A DNA stretch of 10,775 nt from an uncultured Desulfobacterales bacterium (GCA_937925895.1 CALANC010000175.1:1-10775); one strand, 5' to 3'; counted from the stretch's first letter, positions 1 through 7,120 are shown. Program-made: numbers and translations. The notes: generated by a model from the sequence alone, not told the origin.

Positions 1-117
1 GTCTTCGTATCTGAAACCGTCAAGGCCATATTCTTCTCTTGCTATTTGAAGGAACAATGTCATGGTGTCCGCAAACACACCATCAATATCAAAGGCAATA
101 TATGCCGGGTTAATCAT
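1..117 (-). CDS. HAD-superfamily hydrolase, N-terminal fragment (cut by window edge)
   Basis: Only the first 39 codons are inside the window; the rest lies beyond the left edge. The visible protein starts MINPAYIAFDIDGVFADTM, which contains the HAD motif I pattern DxDGxxxDT: Asp10 would be the phosphorylated nucleophile and Asp12 the general acid/base. HAD enzymes are mostly phosphatases, and the substrate cannot be told from this piece. The ATG at 117 lies 21 nt after the stop of the Rho_N-like gene, on the same strand, so the two are probably co-transcribed. An in-frame GTG at 132-130 would add five residues (MNDKF); neither start has a clear Shine-Dalgarno, so the exact start is open. Motif recognition is firm, the specific function is not. 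Confidence 0.8.
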   Translation of the reverse strand, partial: MINPAYIAFDIDGVFADTMTLFLQIAREEYGLDGFRYED

Positions 118-138
118 AAATTTATCATTCACGGTCGA

Positions 139-465
139 TTATGCAGCTCTACGTGTCTTTTTCTTCAGTTTCGTAATCCGACGTTTGTAAATGGCCGCCA
201 TTTTTTTGTCGTTGTTATTTATGGCAATCTCTTGTTCCGCCTTCAATGCCCTTATCTTTTTTTTAATTTCCCGAACCGATGAATCCGTCTTTTTTTCTGT
301 ATCTTCTACTATTCCTCTCGCCTGTTTTATGGCGTTAATGAGTTCGGCCTTGTTCATGCCATAAACACCTGTTATATCAGGTATTTGTTTGCCTAAATCC
401 CGCAACTCCTTGGCCGTCATCTTTTCCAGCGGTTTTTCTTTTTTTTCCTTTTTCTTCGTACCCAT
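139..465 (-). CDS. Small basic protein with Rho N-terminal (Rho_N/SAP-like) domain
   Basis: This 108-residue protein is very basic: 24 Lys and 8 Arg against 15 acidic residues by my count. It has three parts: a Lys/Glu-rich head (1-14), a helical domain at about 15-50 (MTAKELRDLGKQIPDITGVY onward, then MNKAELINAIKQAR) that resembles the Rho_N fold at the start of transcription terminator Rho, and a charged helical tail (about 62-106) ending KKKTRRAA. Rho_N and SAP domains bind nucleic acid, so a DNA- or RNA-binding role is inferred; no catalytic part of Rho is present. The ATG at 465 is preceded by GGAG about 11 nt upstream and AAGG very close to the start. It sits between the slipin gene (with a hairpin between them) and the HAD gene. 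No precise function can be assigned. Confidence 0.75.
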   Translation of the reverse strand: MGTKKKEKKEKPLEKMTAKELRDLGKQIPDITGVYGMNKAELINAIKQARGIVEDTEKKTDSSVREIKKKIRALKAEQEIAINNNDKKMAAIYKRRITKLKKKTRRAA

Positions 466-505
466 GCCTTAAAGTTCTCCTTTTTATCCGTTGTGTTAAA
501 AGTAT

Positions 506-530
506 AAGCGGAGGTGGACAACCCCCGCTT
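506..530 (-). terminator. Hairpin, probable terminator or attenuator after the nfeD-slipin unit
   Basis: A 10-bp stem (506-515 with 521-530) has a 5-nt loop. Read as minus-strand RNA every pair forms, with one G-U; read as plus-strand RNA the same position is an A-C mismatch, so the structure suits minus-strand transcription. It lies about 85 nt past the slipin stop and 41 nt before the Rho_N-like start. The tail (ATACTTTTAAC) is only weakly U-rich, so it may be a partial terminator or a leader hairpin. Confidence 0.5.
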
Positions 531-614
531 CATAACTAATTAAAAATTTAAAAAAGATATCTAGTAAGCTATTTTTTGTTATTATGTCAATAGTTTTGAT
601 TCGGTTTATTAGAT

Positions 615-1385
615 TTATTCTCCTTCCCCTTTTTCACGCTTCTTCCCGATATCCAGAAAAGGTTTAAACAAATCGAGGGGGATCGGAAAAATGGTTGTGG
701 TATTCTGTTCCGCAGATATTTCACGCATGGTCTGAAGATATCTGAGCTGCAGTGCCATGGGGTGTTCACCAATAATCTCGGATGCCTCGGCAAGCTTTGC
801 AGCTGCTTGAAATTCCCCCTCTGCATTTATCACCTTGGCTCGTCGTTCTCTCTCCGCCTCGGCCTGCTTTGCCATGGAGCGCTGCATTTCCTGAGGCAAA
901 TCGATGTGCTTGAGCTCCACAGTCGCCACTTTTATGCCCCAGGGGTCCGTATGGGTATCGAGAATTTCCTGGAGCTGAGAATTTATTTTATCTCTGGCAG
1001 ACAACAATTCATCGAGTTCTGCCTGACCGCAGACACTCCTTATGGTTGTCTGTGCCAGCTGAGCCATTGCATAACTGTAGTCTTCCACTTCGATCACGGC
1101 TTTAATTGGTTCAATTACTCTGAAATAAATCACTGCATTCACTTTAACAGAAACGTTGTCTCTGGTAATAACATCTTGGGGATCCACATCCATGGCAACC
1201 AAACGCATACTGACTTTTTGCATTTTATCGACCACCGGAATTAAAATAATTAACCCCGGACCTTTGGCTTTAATAACACGTCCAAGTCTGAATATAACTC
1301 CGCGTTCGTACTCGTTTAATATGCGTATAGCCGCTGACAGAAACAACCCGGTCAGTACAACGATTACAATGACACTGAACCACAT
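615..1385 (-). CDS. Slipin: SPFH/Band 7 (stomatin-like) membrane protein
   Basis: This 256-residue protein of the stomatin/prohibitin (SPFH) family anchors in the inner membrane and is thought to form oligomeric scaffolds that organise membrane domains. An N-terminal membrane segment (about 3-20) is followed by the Band 7 core, beginning [21 protein letters not shown] (split here by no gap) at about 24-44. A coiled region rich in Ala, Glu and Arg (about 172-202, [20 protein letters not shown]) follows, then the family's C-terminal [16 protein letters not shown] stretch (228-243). The open frame extends 12 codons further upstream, but I chose the ATG at 1385 because AGGAGGT sits 5 nt before it and the protein then begins directly with the membrane segment. 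It starts 1 nt after the nfeD stop, so the two are a translationally linked pair. Length and architecture are normal for bacterial slipins. Confidence 0.93.
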   Translation of the reverse strand: MWFSVIVIVVLTGLFLSAAIRILNEYERGVIFRLGRVIKAKGPGLIILIPVVDKMQKVSMRLVAMDVDPQDVITRDNVSVKVNAVIYFRVIEPIKAVIEVEDYSYAMAQLAQTTIRSVCGQAELDELLSARDKINSQLQEILDTHTDPWGIKVATVELKHIDLPQEMQRSMAKQAEAERERRAKVINAEGEFQAAAKLAEASEIIGEHPMALQLRYLQTMREISAEQNTTTIFPIPLDLFKPFLDIGKKREKGEGE

Positions 1386-1386
1386 T

Positions 1387-2673
1387 TTACACCTCCTCAA
1401 CTTCAAGCACCAAGTTGACAACCTTTAACACGCGAATCTTGGCACCTTCTTGTATATGCTTTTTGGACATCGCATTCCAAAGCTCACCGTGAACAAATAC
1501 TTTCCCTTCGGGTATGAGTGCTTTTTTTACCACCCCGATTTCTCCAATAAGTCCCCCGGCGCCGGTTTTGGGCTTTGATATATGCGATTTAAACACCAGT
1601 CCTGAGATAACCACGAAAAATCCTGATACAATTAAGATTGTTGGCAACAGTACCGTCCAAGACAATCTTAAATCAGAACCACCCTTTTCAAACAACATCA
1701 AAGAACCCAACAGAAGTGACGTGATACCGGCAATGCTCAAAAGACCATAACTCGAAATTTTCATCTCCATGATGAAAAAAACAAGGGCAAGAACGATTAG
1801 GAGAAACCCCGCATAGTTCACCGGTATTGTCTGGAAGGCAAAAAAGGCCAAAATAAGTGAAATCCCTCCGATCACTCCCGGGAAAATCGACCCCGGATGT
1901 GACAGTTCGAAATAAAGACCGGCCAAACCGATCATCATCAGGATATAGGCGATATTGGGGTCGCTGATGGTTTTTAAAATCTTTGTCCTTAAATTTTCTT
2001 TCAACACTGTCTTTTTTACATTATCAAGTTTCAATACTCCTTTTTCTTTGACTGTACGACCATTTATCTTGCGTATTAGATCATCCATATCTTTCGAGAT
2101 GATATCGATTACATTCATTTTCAACGCCTCGGTTTCGGTAATGGAAACACTTTTACGGATAGCTTTTTCAACCCACTCGGCGTTTCTGCCCCTTTTTTCC
2201 GCGATACTTCTGGAATGTGCAACCATATCATTGACTATCTTATCTGCCATACTGCCGCCGATTTCTTTACCGCCGGCGCCTACAGGATGAGCAGCACCGA
2301 TATTCGTCCCGGGTGCCATAGCAGCAATGTCCGCCGCCAGGGTAATCATCACACCGGCGGAAGCAGCCCTGGCACCGCTTGGCGAAACATAGATGACAAC
2401 AGGAACTTTACTGGCATAAATTGCCATGACGATTTCACGCATTGACTCGGAAAGACCTCCGGGCGTATCAAACTCGATGATAATACAAGAAACTTTATCT
2501 TCCGAAGCCTTTGCGATACTTTTTTTAAAAAAATCAGCCACGGCAGGATTGATAGATCCTGAGACCTTGACGATATAGATCTCATTCGTGTCTGCATGCC
2601 CGTTCACGGTAAAACAGAGCAAAATTAATGACAGGGCTAAAAAAGGGCGTATTGTCTTCATAATGGAATTCAT
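1387..2673 (-). CDS. nfeD: NfeD membrane-bound ClpP-class serine protease (long form)
   Basis: This 428-residue protein has the full long-NfeD architecture. There is a signal or anchor segment (about 5-22), a ClpP/crotonase-like serine protease domain (about 31-235), several membrane helices (about 240-362) and a C-terminal OB-fold NfeD domain (about 371-427). The protease domain carries EFDTPGG (67-73), Ser105 in ARAASAG and Lys145 in MADKIVND. By position these match the Ser-Lys catalytic dyad established for the Pyrococcus homologue PH1510, so the protein looks active. In that system the protease cleaves the C-terminal region of the adjacent stomatin, and here a slipin gene follows 1 nt later. 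The chosen ATG has only a weak GAG upstream; the ATG four codons later is an alternative. It follows the uracil-DNA glycosylase gene after an 81-nt gap containing a hairpin. Confidence 0.93.
   Translation of the reverse strand: MNSIMKTIRPFLALSLILLCFTVNGHADTNEIYIVKVSGSINPAVADFFKKSIAKASEDKVSCIIIEFDTPGGLSESMREIVMAIYASKVPVVIYVSPSGARAASAGVMITLAADIAAMAPGTNIGAAHPVGAGGKEIGGSMADKIVNDMVAHSRSIAEKRGRNAEWVEKAIRKSVSITETEALKMNVIDIISKDMDDLIRKINGRTVKEKGVLKLDNVKKTVLKENLRTKILKTISDPNIAYILMMIGLAGLYFELSHPGSIFPGVIGGISLILAFFAFQTIPVNYAGFLLIVLALVFFIMEMKISSYGLLSIAGITSLLLGSLMLFEKGGSDLRLSWTVLLPTILIVSGFFVVISGLVFKSHISKPKTGAGGLIGEIGVVKKALIPEGKVFVHGELWNAMSKKHIQEGAKIRVLKVVNLVLEVEEV
1390..1398 (-). promoter_or_regulatory. Strong Shine-Dalgarno of the slipin gene
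   Basis: The minus strand reads GAGGAGGTG here, a near-perfect anti-16S match ending 4 nt before the ATG at 1385. It is formed by the last three sense codons of nfeD (Glu-Glu-Val). It decides the slipin start against the ATG 12 codons upstream and means that ribosomes finishing nfeD arrive at the slipin initiation site. Confidence 0.85.
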
Positions 2674-2711
2674 TTACTCAAGTTTCGCACAACCGGAATG
2701 CATCTATTTTA

Positions 2712-2753
2712 AACGGCGTCAATTAAATTCCAACTTGGTATGTATACGCCGTT
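2712..2753. repeat. Inverted repeat with nested hairpin between the UDG gene and nfeD
   Basis: AACGGCGT (2712-2719) pairs with ACGCCGTT (2746-2753), leaving a 26-nt interior that contains a second small palindrome, CCAACTTGG (2731-2739). It begins 1 nt after the UDG stop codon in the direction of transcription. The tail on the minus strand (TTAAAATAG) is not a proper U-tract, so this could be a weak terminator, an mRNA 3'-end stabiliser or a processing site. Confidence 0.45.
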
Positions 2754-2754
2754 G

Positions 2755-3477
2755 CTAACCCCCCAATGCTGCCATCAACTTCTTCATATCCTCCCAACAG
2801 TCACGCTTTTTATCGGTGTTGCGCAACAGGTACGCCGGATGATATGTGGGTATGACTTTTATGCCCATATAATTATGGAATTGTCCCCTCAATTTAGAAA
2901 TCGGTATCTTGGTTTCAAGGAGTGTTTGAGCTGCAAAAGTTCCCAAAGCACAAATAAACTCCGGTTTTATGGCCAAGATCTGCCTTTTTAAAAAAGGAAA
3001 ACACGTTCTTATTTCGTCAGACATGGGATTCCTGTTTCCAGGGGGCCGACACTTTATAATATTACAAATATAAACGTGCTTGCGGGTAAATTTTATCGCC
3101 TCAATAATTTTGGTGAGAAGCTGGCCTGCTGCACCTACAAAAGGCTCTCCTTTTTGATCCTCATCATATCCAGGTCCTTCTCCCACAAAAACGAGCCGGG
3201 CATGAGGATTGCCGGAGCCAAAAACAATATGTCTTCTCTGTTTGGAAAGCCGGCATCGTTGACAATCCCCTAAATCAACACGAATTTCTTCGAGGGTTTC
3301 GGATAATTTTATATCTTCGCCACCCCATTTTTCAATTTTTTTAAGGCTCTCCTCCGAGCAATCAAACCCCTTCCATCCTGTCTCGGCTAAAAACTGAAAG
3401 GTGTTATTTATTTCTTCGACCGTTTCTTTAAAAACTTGTGAAACGTCTTCTTCTTTATTACGGGGGCTGGAAGTCAT
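2755..3477 (-). CDS. udg: Type-4 (UDGa-like) uracil-DNA glycosylase, 4Fe-4S
   Basis: This enzyme removes uracil from DNA as the first step of base-excision repair. The 240 residues carry the family-4 marks. Motif A is GEGPG (99-103), followed by the GEPFVGAAG loop (110-118), and motif B is HPAYLLRN (213-220). Four cysteines at 72, 75, 143 and 159 (DCQRCRL, KCRPPGNRNP, TCFPF) match the iron-sulfur ligands known from thermophile UDGa. The first roughly 65 residues form a charged extension with no recognised motif before the catalytic domain. No Shine-Dalgarno is visible before the ATG at 3477, but the frame offers no other methionine until residue 152. It lies between coaBC and nfeD on the same strand. 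The 148-nt gap upstream suggests its own promoter, though I see no convincing one. Confidence 0.93.
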   Translation of the reverse strand: MTSSPRNKEEDVSQVFKETVEEINNTFQFLAETGWKGFDCSEESLKKIEKWGGEDIKLSETLEEIRVDLGDCQRCRLSKQRRHIVFGSGNPHARLVFVGEGPGYDEDQKGEPFVGAAGQLLTKIIEAIKFTRKHVYICNIIKCRPPGNRNPMSDEIRTCFPFLKRQILAIKPEFICALGTFAAQTLLETKIPISKLRGQFHNYMGIKVIPTYHPAYLLRNTDKKRDCWEDMKKLMAALGG

Positions 3478-3509
3478 TTTGTATGTTTTGAAACATTTTT
3501 CAGGGTATT

Positions 3510-3581
3510 GCTTTTTCTAAAAAGCGATATGCCGACAAGTTTCTCTCATGTTTCACTTTGCCAAAGCGAGTTTCATATCGC
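3510..3581. repeat. Inverted repeats in the UDG-coaBC gap
   Basis: The 148-nt gap between coaBC and the UDG gene holds several symmetric elements. GCTTTTT-CT-AAAAAGC lies at 3510-3525, and GCGATATG (3524-3531) pairs with CATATCGC (3574-3581) across 42 nt. Between those arms are a small CTTTG-C-CAAAG palindrome and three GTTTC words (3539, 3550 and 3570). They could fold into a branched RNA at the start of the UDG transcript, act as operator sites, or close off coaBC. No U-tract of terminator quality follows the stems, and I recognise no known regulatory motif. Confidence 0.35.
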
Positions 3582-3625
3582 ATTCTTTAAAAGGGTATGA
3601 CCTGAAATTTTGTTACCTAGATCTT

Positions 3626-4822
3626 TCACAGCTGTAAAATCCGGTCCAGAAGAACATGGGCAAGATCATCTTTTTCCATAGTTGGGAGAGGCTCTGTCGT
3701 TCCGTCTTTATAGAACAATGTTGCTTTATTGGTCTCGGCATCGAATCCGGAAGAAGGTCGGCCAACAATGTTTCCCACAATCAGGTCAAGATTTTTTTCG
3801 GTCAATTTTTTTTGTGAGTGTTTCTCAAGATTTTCCGTTTCTGCAGCAAAACCAACGAGAATCTGGTTCTTTTTTCTTCGACCAAGCTCTTTGAGGATGT
3901 CCGGATTCTCTTCCAGAAAAACCACCAACTCACTTATATTATCTTTTTTTATCTTCTGCTCCGTCTGTTCTTTGGGTCTGTAATCTGAGACGGCTGCCAC
4001 TTTTATGATTATATCGGCATGCTCCATGTGGCTGAAAACTGCTTCCGCCATGCCTTGGGCGGTATTTACCTTTAACATCTTTACGTTGTTGAGATCGGCT
4101 AAATTCGTCGGGCCCGTAATTAGAGTAACATCCCCTCCCCTTTTCTCCGCAGCTTTGGCAACTGCAAAGCCCATTTTGCCAGAAGACGGGTTGCTGATGA
4201 ACCTCACCGGATCAATAGATTCACGGGTAGGCCCGGCTGTTACGAGTAGGCGTTTGCCTTTCAAGTCCTTGGGTGACAGGTAATAGATAAGCCTATCGAG
4301 AATATCCTCCGGCTCGGGAAGGCGGCCGGGACCCGTTGTGCCGCATGCCAGCTGTCCTGAGTCAGGATCTATAACAAAATGTCCATCGGCTTTGAGTCGT
4401 TCTATATTCCTTTGAACCGCTTTGCTTTCATACATTTGAGAGTTCATGGAAGGGCACAATATCATAGGGCATGTCACAGCAAGAATGAATGTACTCAAAG
4501 CATCATCCGCCACGCCGTTGGCAAGTTTTCCTATGATATTGGCTGTAGCCGGAGCAATAACAACAGCATCCGCCTCACCGGCCCAGTCGATGTGTCTGAT
4601 TGAGGCATCCTCACCGTTTTCAAAAAGATCGGTACAAACCGGTTGGCCTGACAAGGCTTTAAATGTGAGTGGCCCCACAAACCAACGGGCATTTTTAGTC
4701 ATTATCACCCTCACATTTGCCCCTCGCTTAACCATGAGTCTTAAAAGTTCGACACTTTTATAGGCTGCAATACCCCCTGAAACCCCAAGCACGATATTTT
4801 TGTTCTCTATGATTGCTTTCAT
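3626..4822 (-). CDS. coaBC: CoaBC: phosphopantothenoylcysteine decarboxylase / phosphopantothenate-cysteine ligase
   Basis: This bifunctional enzyme makes the second and third steps of coenzyme A synthesis from pantothenate: it joins cysteine to 4'-phosphopantothenate and then decarboxylates the product to 4'-phosphopantetheine. The CoaC flavoprotein half (about 1-180) has LGVSGGIAAYK (12-22), the catalytic His77 in IRHIDWA, Asn127 in CPSMNSQMYE and Cys160 in LACGTTGPGRLPEP. The CoaB half (about 188-398) has VTAGPTRESIDPVRFISN (194-211) with the key Asn211, SSGKMG, and the Lys-rich QKIKK (289-293). Two small departures from the usual motifs are Tyr131 where the PxMNxxMW motif has Trp, and Leu168 where GRMxEP has Met. 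Length (398) is normal. It starts 35 nt after the TPR gene stop, so it is probably the last gene of the murJ cluster. The Shine-Dalgarno is weak. Confidence 0.96.
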   Translation of the reverse strand: MKAIIENKNIVLGVSGGIAAYKSVELLRLMVKRGANVRVIMTKNARWFVGPLTFKALSGQPVCTDLFENGEDASIRHIDWAGEADAVVIAPATANIIGKLANGVADDALSTFILAVTCPMILCPSMNSQMYESKAVQRNIERLKADGHFVIDPDSGQLACGTTGPGRLPEPEDILDRLIYYLSPKDLKGKRLLVTAGPTRESIDPVRFISNPSSGKMGFAVAKAAEKRGGDVTLITGPTNLADLNNVKMLKVNTAQGMAEAVFSHMEHADIIIKVAAVSDYRPKEQTEQKIKKDNISELVVFLEENPDILKELGRRKKNQILVGFAAETENLEKHSQKKLTEKNLDLIVGNIVGRPSSGFDAETNKATLFYKDGTTEPLPTMEKDDLAHVLLDRILQL

Positions 4823-4857
4823 TATTCTGCTATGGTCAATTAAGTCTTTAATAGATT

Positions 4858-5136
4858 TTAAGATCCCTCAGTTAAACAACGTTGAAGTTCTTTTAGTTTC
4901 TGTATGCCGTTATACTTGATTAAAAGATCGACCCATTTGGCGAATATTTCTTCCAGCTCTCTATTACCTGTTTGGATGCTTTTTTTTTCAATATCAGAAA
5001 GTGCATCAATTAGATCATGACGCTGCGGTTCCCGTCTTAACAAGTATTTATATATTTCCGCGGCCTTCTCCAGATTTCCTTGGTCAGCAAACACTTTTGC
5101 CATGGTCTTGGTGTAAAAAACCTCATCTTTAATCAA
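4858..5136 (-). CDS. Short tetratricopeptide-repeat protein overlapping ftsB
   Basis: This 92-residue helical protein contains one clear TPR unit at about 8-41 (AKVFADQGNLEKAAEIYKYL, then LRREP with the closing Pro37) and a second helical stretch (about 43-90) that is less canonical. TPRs mediate protein-protein contacts; no partner can be read from the sequence. The likely start is TTG at 5136, inside the last codons of the ftsB-like gene, giving an 8-nt overlap. AAAGG stands 6 nt before it on the minus strand. The first in-frame ATG (5103) has no Shine-Dalgarno and would cut into the TPR. There is no signal peptide, so it is predicted cytoplasmic. The overlap implies translational coupling to ftsB, and a link with cell division is inferred from position only. 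Confidence 0.75.
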   Translation of the reverse strand: MIKDEVFYTKTMAKVFADQGNLEKAAEIYKYLLRREPQRHDLIDALSDIEKKSIQTGNRELEEIFAKWVDLLIKYNGIQKLKELQRCLTEGS

Positions 5137-5431
5137 TTTCAGCCTTTCTTTTTTTCTTTACTTTGAATATGATTTCGTCCTTGCCGATGACACCCAGTTC
5201 TTGTCTGGCCACATCTTCTACATACTTTGGATCATTCTTTAATCGTTCAATTTCCCGGTATAAAGAAAGGTTTTTCTGCACGAGTTCCTCATTCTGCTTT
5301 AACAGACCGTCCCGCTCGGTCTTCAATAAGTTTAAATCAGCAAGACCATTTTCACCAAAAACGATGAATAAGAGCAACGAGAACAAGGATAGTATGACGA
5401 CAGCAATCAGGATGTTTTGTTTTGAACTCAC
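5129..5431 (-). CDS. ftsB: FtsB/DivIC-family septum formation initiator
   Basis: This 100-residue bitopic membrane protein belongs to the divisome, where FtsB/DivIC works with FtsL and FtsQ to activate septal peptidoglycan synthesis. It has a short cytoplasmic head, one membrane helix (about 7-25), a coiled coil (about 33-66, rich in Leu, Glu, Lys and Asn) and the family's membrane-distal motif YVEDVARQELGVIGKDEIIF (70-89). Its length is typical. The start is GTG at 5431, 2 nt after the murJ stop, with AAGGA about 10 nt upstream inside the murJ end. A very basic tail (VKKKRKAEID) closes it. It overlaps the TPR gene downstream by 8 nt. Family membership is clear; which of the near-identical subfamilies (FtsB, DivIC) is less so. 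Confidence 0.9.
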   Translation of the reverse strand: MSSKQNILIAVVILSLFSLLLFIVFGENGLADLNLLKTERDGLLKQNEELVQKNLSLYREIERLKNDPKYVEDVARQELGVIGKDEIIFKVKKKRKAEID

Positions 5432-5433
5432 TT

Positions 5434-7020
5434 TTATCGAATTCCTTTTCTGGCGATGTCCACAACCTTTTCCAATTCCTTACTTTTAAAAAATAATGAA
5501 AACGAACCGTAAAGAATAAGTCCGGTGACGATGCTCCCCGTGAGTCCGAAAAATAGACCGGATGATGTTTGGTTGTCAGATGGAATTATAAACAAGGCCG
5601 TAACCCAGACAACCGCCCCCATCATACCCGAACAAATCATGGTTTTGACAACCGATGTCGATATATGTCTTAAATCCAATTGCCCGAGCTTATCCCGCAG
5701 TGCACGGACAAGGAGCACCAGATTTAGTATCGATGCCAAAGAAGTAGCAAGCGCAAGCCCTCCGTGCCCCATCGGTCTCATAAGAATGACAGCAAATATT
5801 ATATTTGCGCCAACAGATATAACTGCCATTCGCACCGGCGTCTTCGTATCTTGTAAAGCATAAAAGGTAGAAACAACGATTCGTACAGCCGAAAACGCCC
5901 ACAGACCTATACTATAATACAAAAGGGCATATGCAGTCAAACGAGTCGTCTCAGCATCAAAAGCCCCTCTTTTGAATAACAGGGCAACGATCGGTTCTCG
6001 CAGAACGATCAAACCGACCATTGATGGAATGGTAATAAAAAAAATCATTCTCATGGCATAGGAAAATGTCACCCTGACGGCCGATAAGTCATTTTGTGCC
6101 GCTTGTCTGGAAAGGCTTGGTAGAACGGCAGTAGCTGTGGCAATGGCAAATATACCGAGAGGAAATTGTACCAGCCGGTCAGCATAGTAAAGATACGAAA
6201 CACTCCCTTCGGCCAATAAAGAAGCCAGAAGGGTCCCTACTAAAATGTTGACTTGATACACTGCTGCACCAAATATGGTGGGAAGCATCAGTAAGCCGAT
6301 CTTTTTGAGGCCCGGATGGTAGATCTTTGCCTTTTTCCAGAAAAAGACCCCCTTCTTAATGAGAAAGGGCACTTGAAGTCCAAGCTGTAAAAAGCCGCCA
6401 ATGAGCACGCCGATGGCAAGCCCTGTTACGGGATTATCCATGTAAGGCGAAATTAAAAACACCGAACCTATTATTGAAATGTTTAATAATACCGGTGCGA
6501 GGGCAGGCGCGGCAAAGTGATCTAACACATTAAGGATTCCCATGGAAAGTGCTACCATTCCGATAAAAAAAATGTACGGAAACATGATGCGGGTCAAGAA
6601 AATGGTAACAGAAAGCTTTCCGGGTGAGGCAGCAAATCCCGGTGCAATAATACGAACGATAACCGGGGCCAGTAAAATGCCTATGATAGTTGTTGCAACC
6701 AGTAAAATGGAAAGCAATCGGATAGCGGACCTTGCCAGTTCAAAGGCTTCATTTTTCCCTCGATGGGCAAGGTATTCTGTGAAAACAGGTATAAAAGCAA
6801 CACTCAAAGATCCTTCTGCAAATAGTCTTCTCAGTAGATTGGGAATCCTGAAAGCGACAAAAAAAGCATCTGAACTGAGTCCGGCGCCAAAGAACCAGGC
6901 AATGACAACGTCTCTAATAAATCCAAAAATACGACTCAAAAAAGTTGCAGACCCGACAACGCCGGCAGCCTTGGTCACACGGCCATTTTCATCTCTTGTT
7001 TGTATGGTTGGTAGGTTCAT
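5434..7020 (-). CDS. murJ: MurJ (MviN) lipid II flippase
   Basis: This 528-residue integral membrane protein of the MOP (MurJ/MviN) superfamily moves lipid II from the inner to the outer face of the cytoplasmic membrane for peptidoglycan assembly. The N-terminus carries the family signature SATFLSRIFGFIRD (24-37), then GAGLSSDAFFVAFRIPNLLR (45-64) and FAEGSLSVAFIPVF (67-80). Residues Arg30, Arg36, Asp51 and Arg64 align by these motifs with the charged residues near the substrate cavity of the E. coli protein. Many hydrophobic helices fill the rest, consistent with about 14 membrane segments. The first 15 residues are a polar extension before the first helix. The ATG at 7020 has only a weak Shine-Dalgarno. 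It is the first gene of the murJ-ftsB-TPR-coaBC cluster and is divergent from rpsT across a 116-nt gap. Confidence 0.96.
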   Translation of the reverse strand: MNLPTIQTRDENGRVTKAAGVVGSATFLSRIFGFIRDVVIAWFFGAGLSSDAFFVAFRIPNLLRRLFAEGSLSVAFIPVFTEYLAHRGKNEAFELARSAIRLLSILLVATTIIGILLAPVIVRIIAPGFAASPGKLSVTIFLTRIMFPYIFFIGMVALSMGILNVLDHFAAPALAPVLLNISIIGSVFLISPYMDNPVTGLAIGVLIGGFLQLGLQVPFLIKKGVFFWKKAKIYHPGLKKIGLLMLPTIFGAAVYQVNILVGTLLASLLAEGSVSYLYYADRLVQFPLGIFAIATATAVLPSLSRQAAQNDLSAVRVTFSYAMRMIFFITIPSMVGLIVLREPIVALLFKRGAFDAETTRLTAYALLYYSIGLWAFSAVRIVVSTFYALQDTKTPVRMAVISVGANIIFAVILMRPMGHGGLALATSLASILNLVLLVRALRDKLGQLDLRHISTSVVKTMICSGMMGAVVWVTALFIIPSDNQTSSGLFFGLTGSIVTGLILYGSFSLFFKSKELEKVVDIARKGIR

Positions 7021-7046
7021 TTAGAATCTTGCCTTGAAACACAGAT

Positions 7047-7052
7047 TTTATA
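7047..7052 (-). promoter_or_regulatory. Possible -10 box for the murJ cluster
   Basis: The minus strand reads TATAAA here, 26 nt before the murJ start. No good -35 hexamer lies at the right distance, so this is a weak candidate, but the divergent gap must hold a murJ promoter if the cluster has its own. Confidence 0.25.
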
Positions 7053-7071
7053 GGCTGAATTAAGATATTTC

Positions 7072-7100
7072 TTGACATATCATTTACTTCTTTGTAATTT
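7072..7100 (+). promoter_or_regulatory. Predicted sigma-70 promoter of rpsT
   Basis: A perfect -35 hexamer TTGACA (7072-7077) is followed by two possible -10 boxes: TGTAAT (7093-7098, 15-nt spacer, five of six consensus bases) or TAATTT (7095-7100, 17-nt spacer). Either would start a transcript roughly 30 nt upstream of the rpsT start codon. The -35 is strong; the -10 choice is uncertain. Confidence 0.55.
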
Positions 7101-7120
7101 TGATGTTTTTAATCTTATTG

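Noticed and set aside
46..282. 78-codon plus-strand frame at the left edge
   Set aside because: It is antisense to the HAD start and the Rho_N-like gene and lacks any family feature.
762..1244. 160-codon open frame on the plus strand opposite the slipin gene
   Set aside because: It is antisense to a clearly recognised gene, has no protein-like motif (His/Cys/Phe-rich composition from reversed codons) and no Shine-Dalgarno of note.
6542..7024. 160-codon open frame on the plus strand opposite the start of murJ
   Set aside because: It is a reverse-strand shadow of murJ; the residue make-up mirrors the codons of the real gene and no domain is recognisable.
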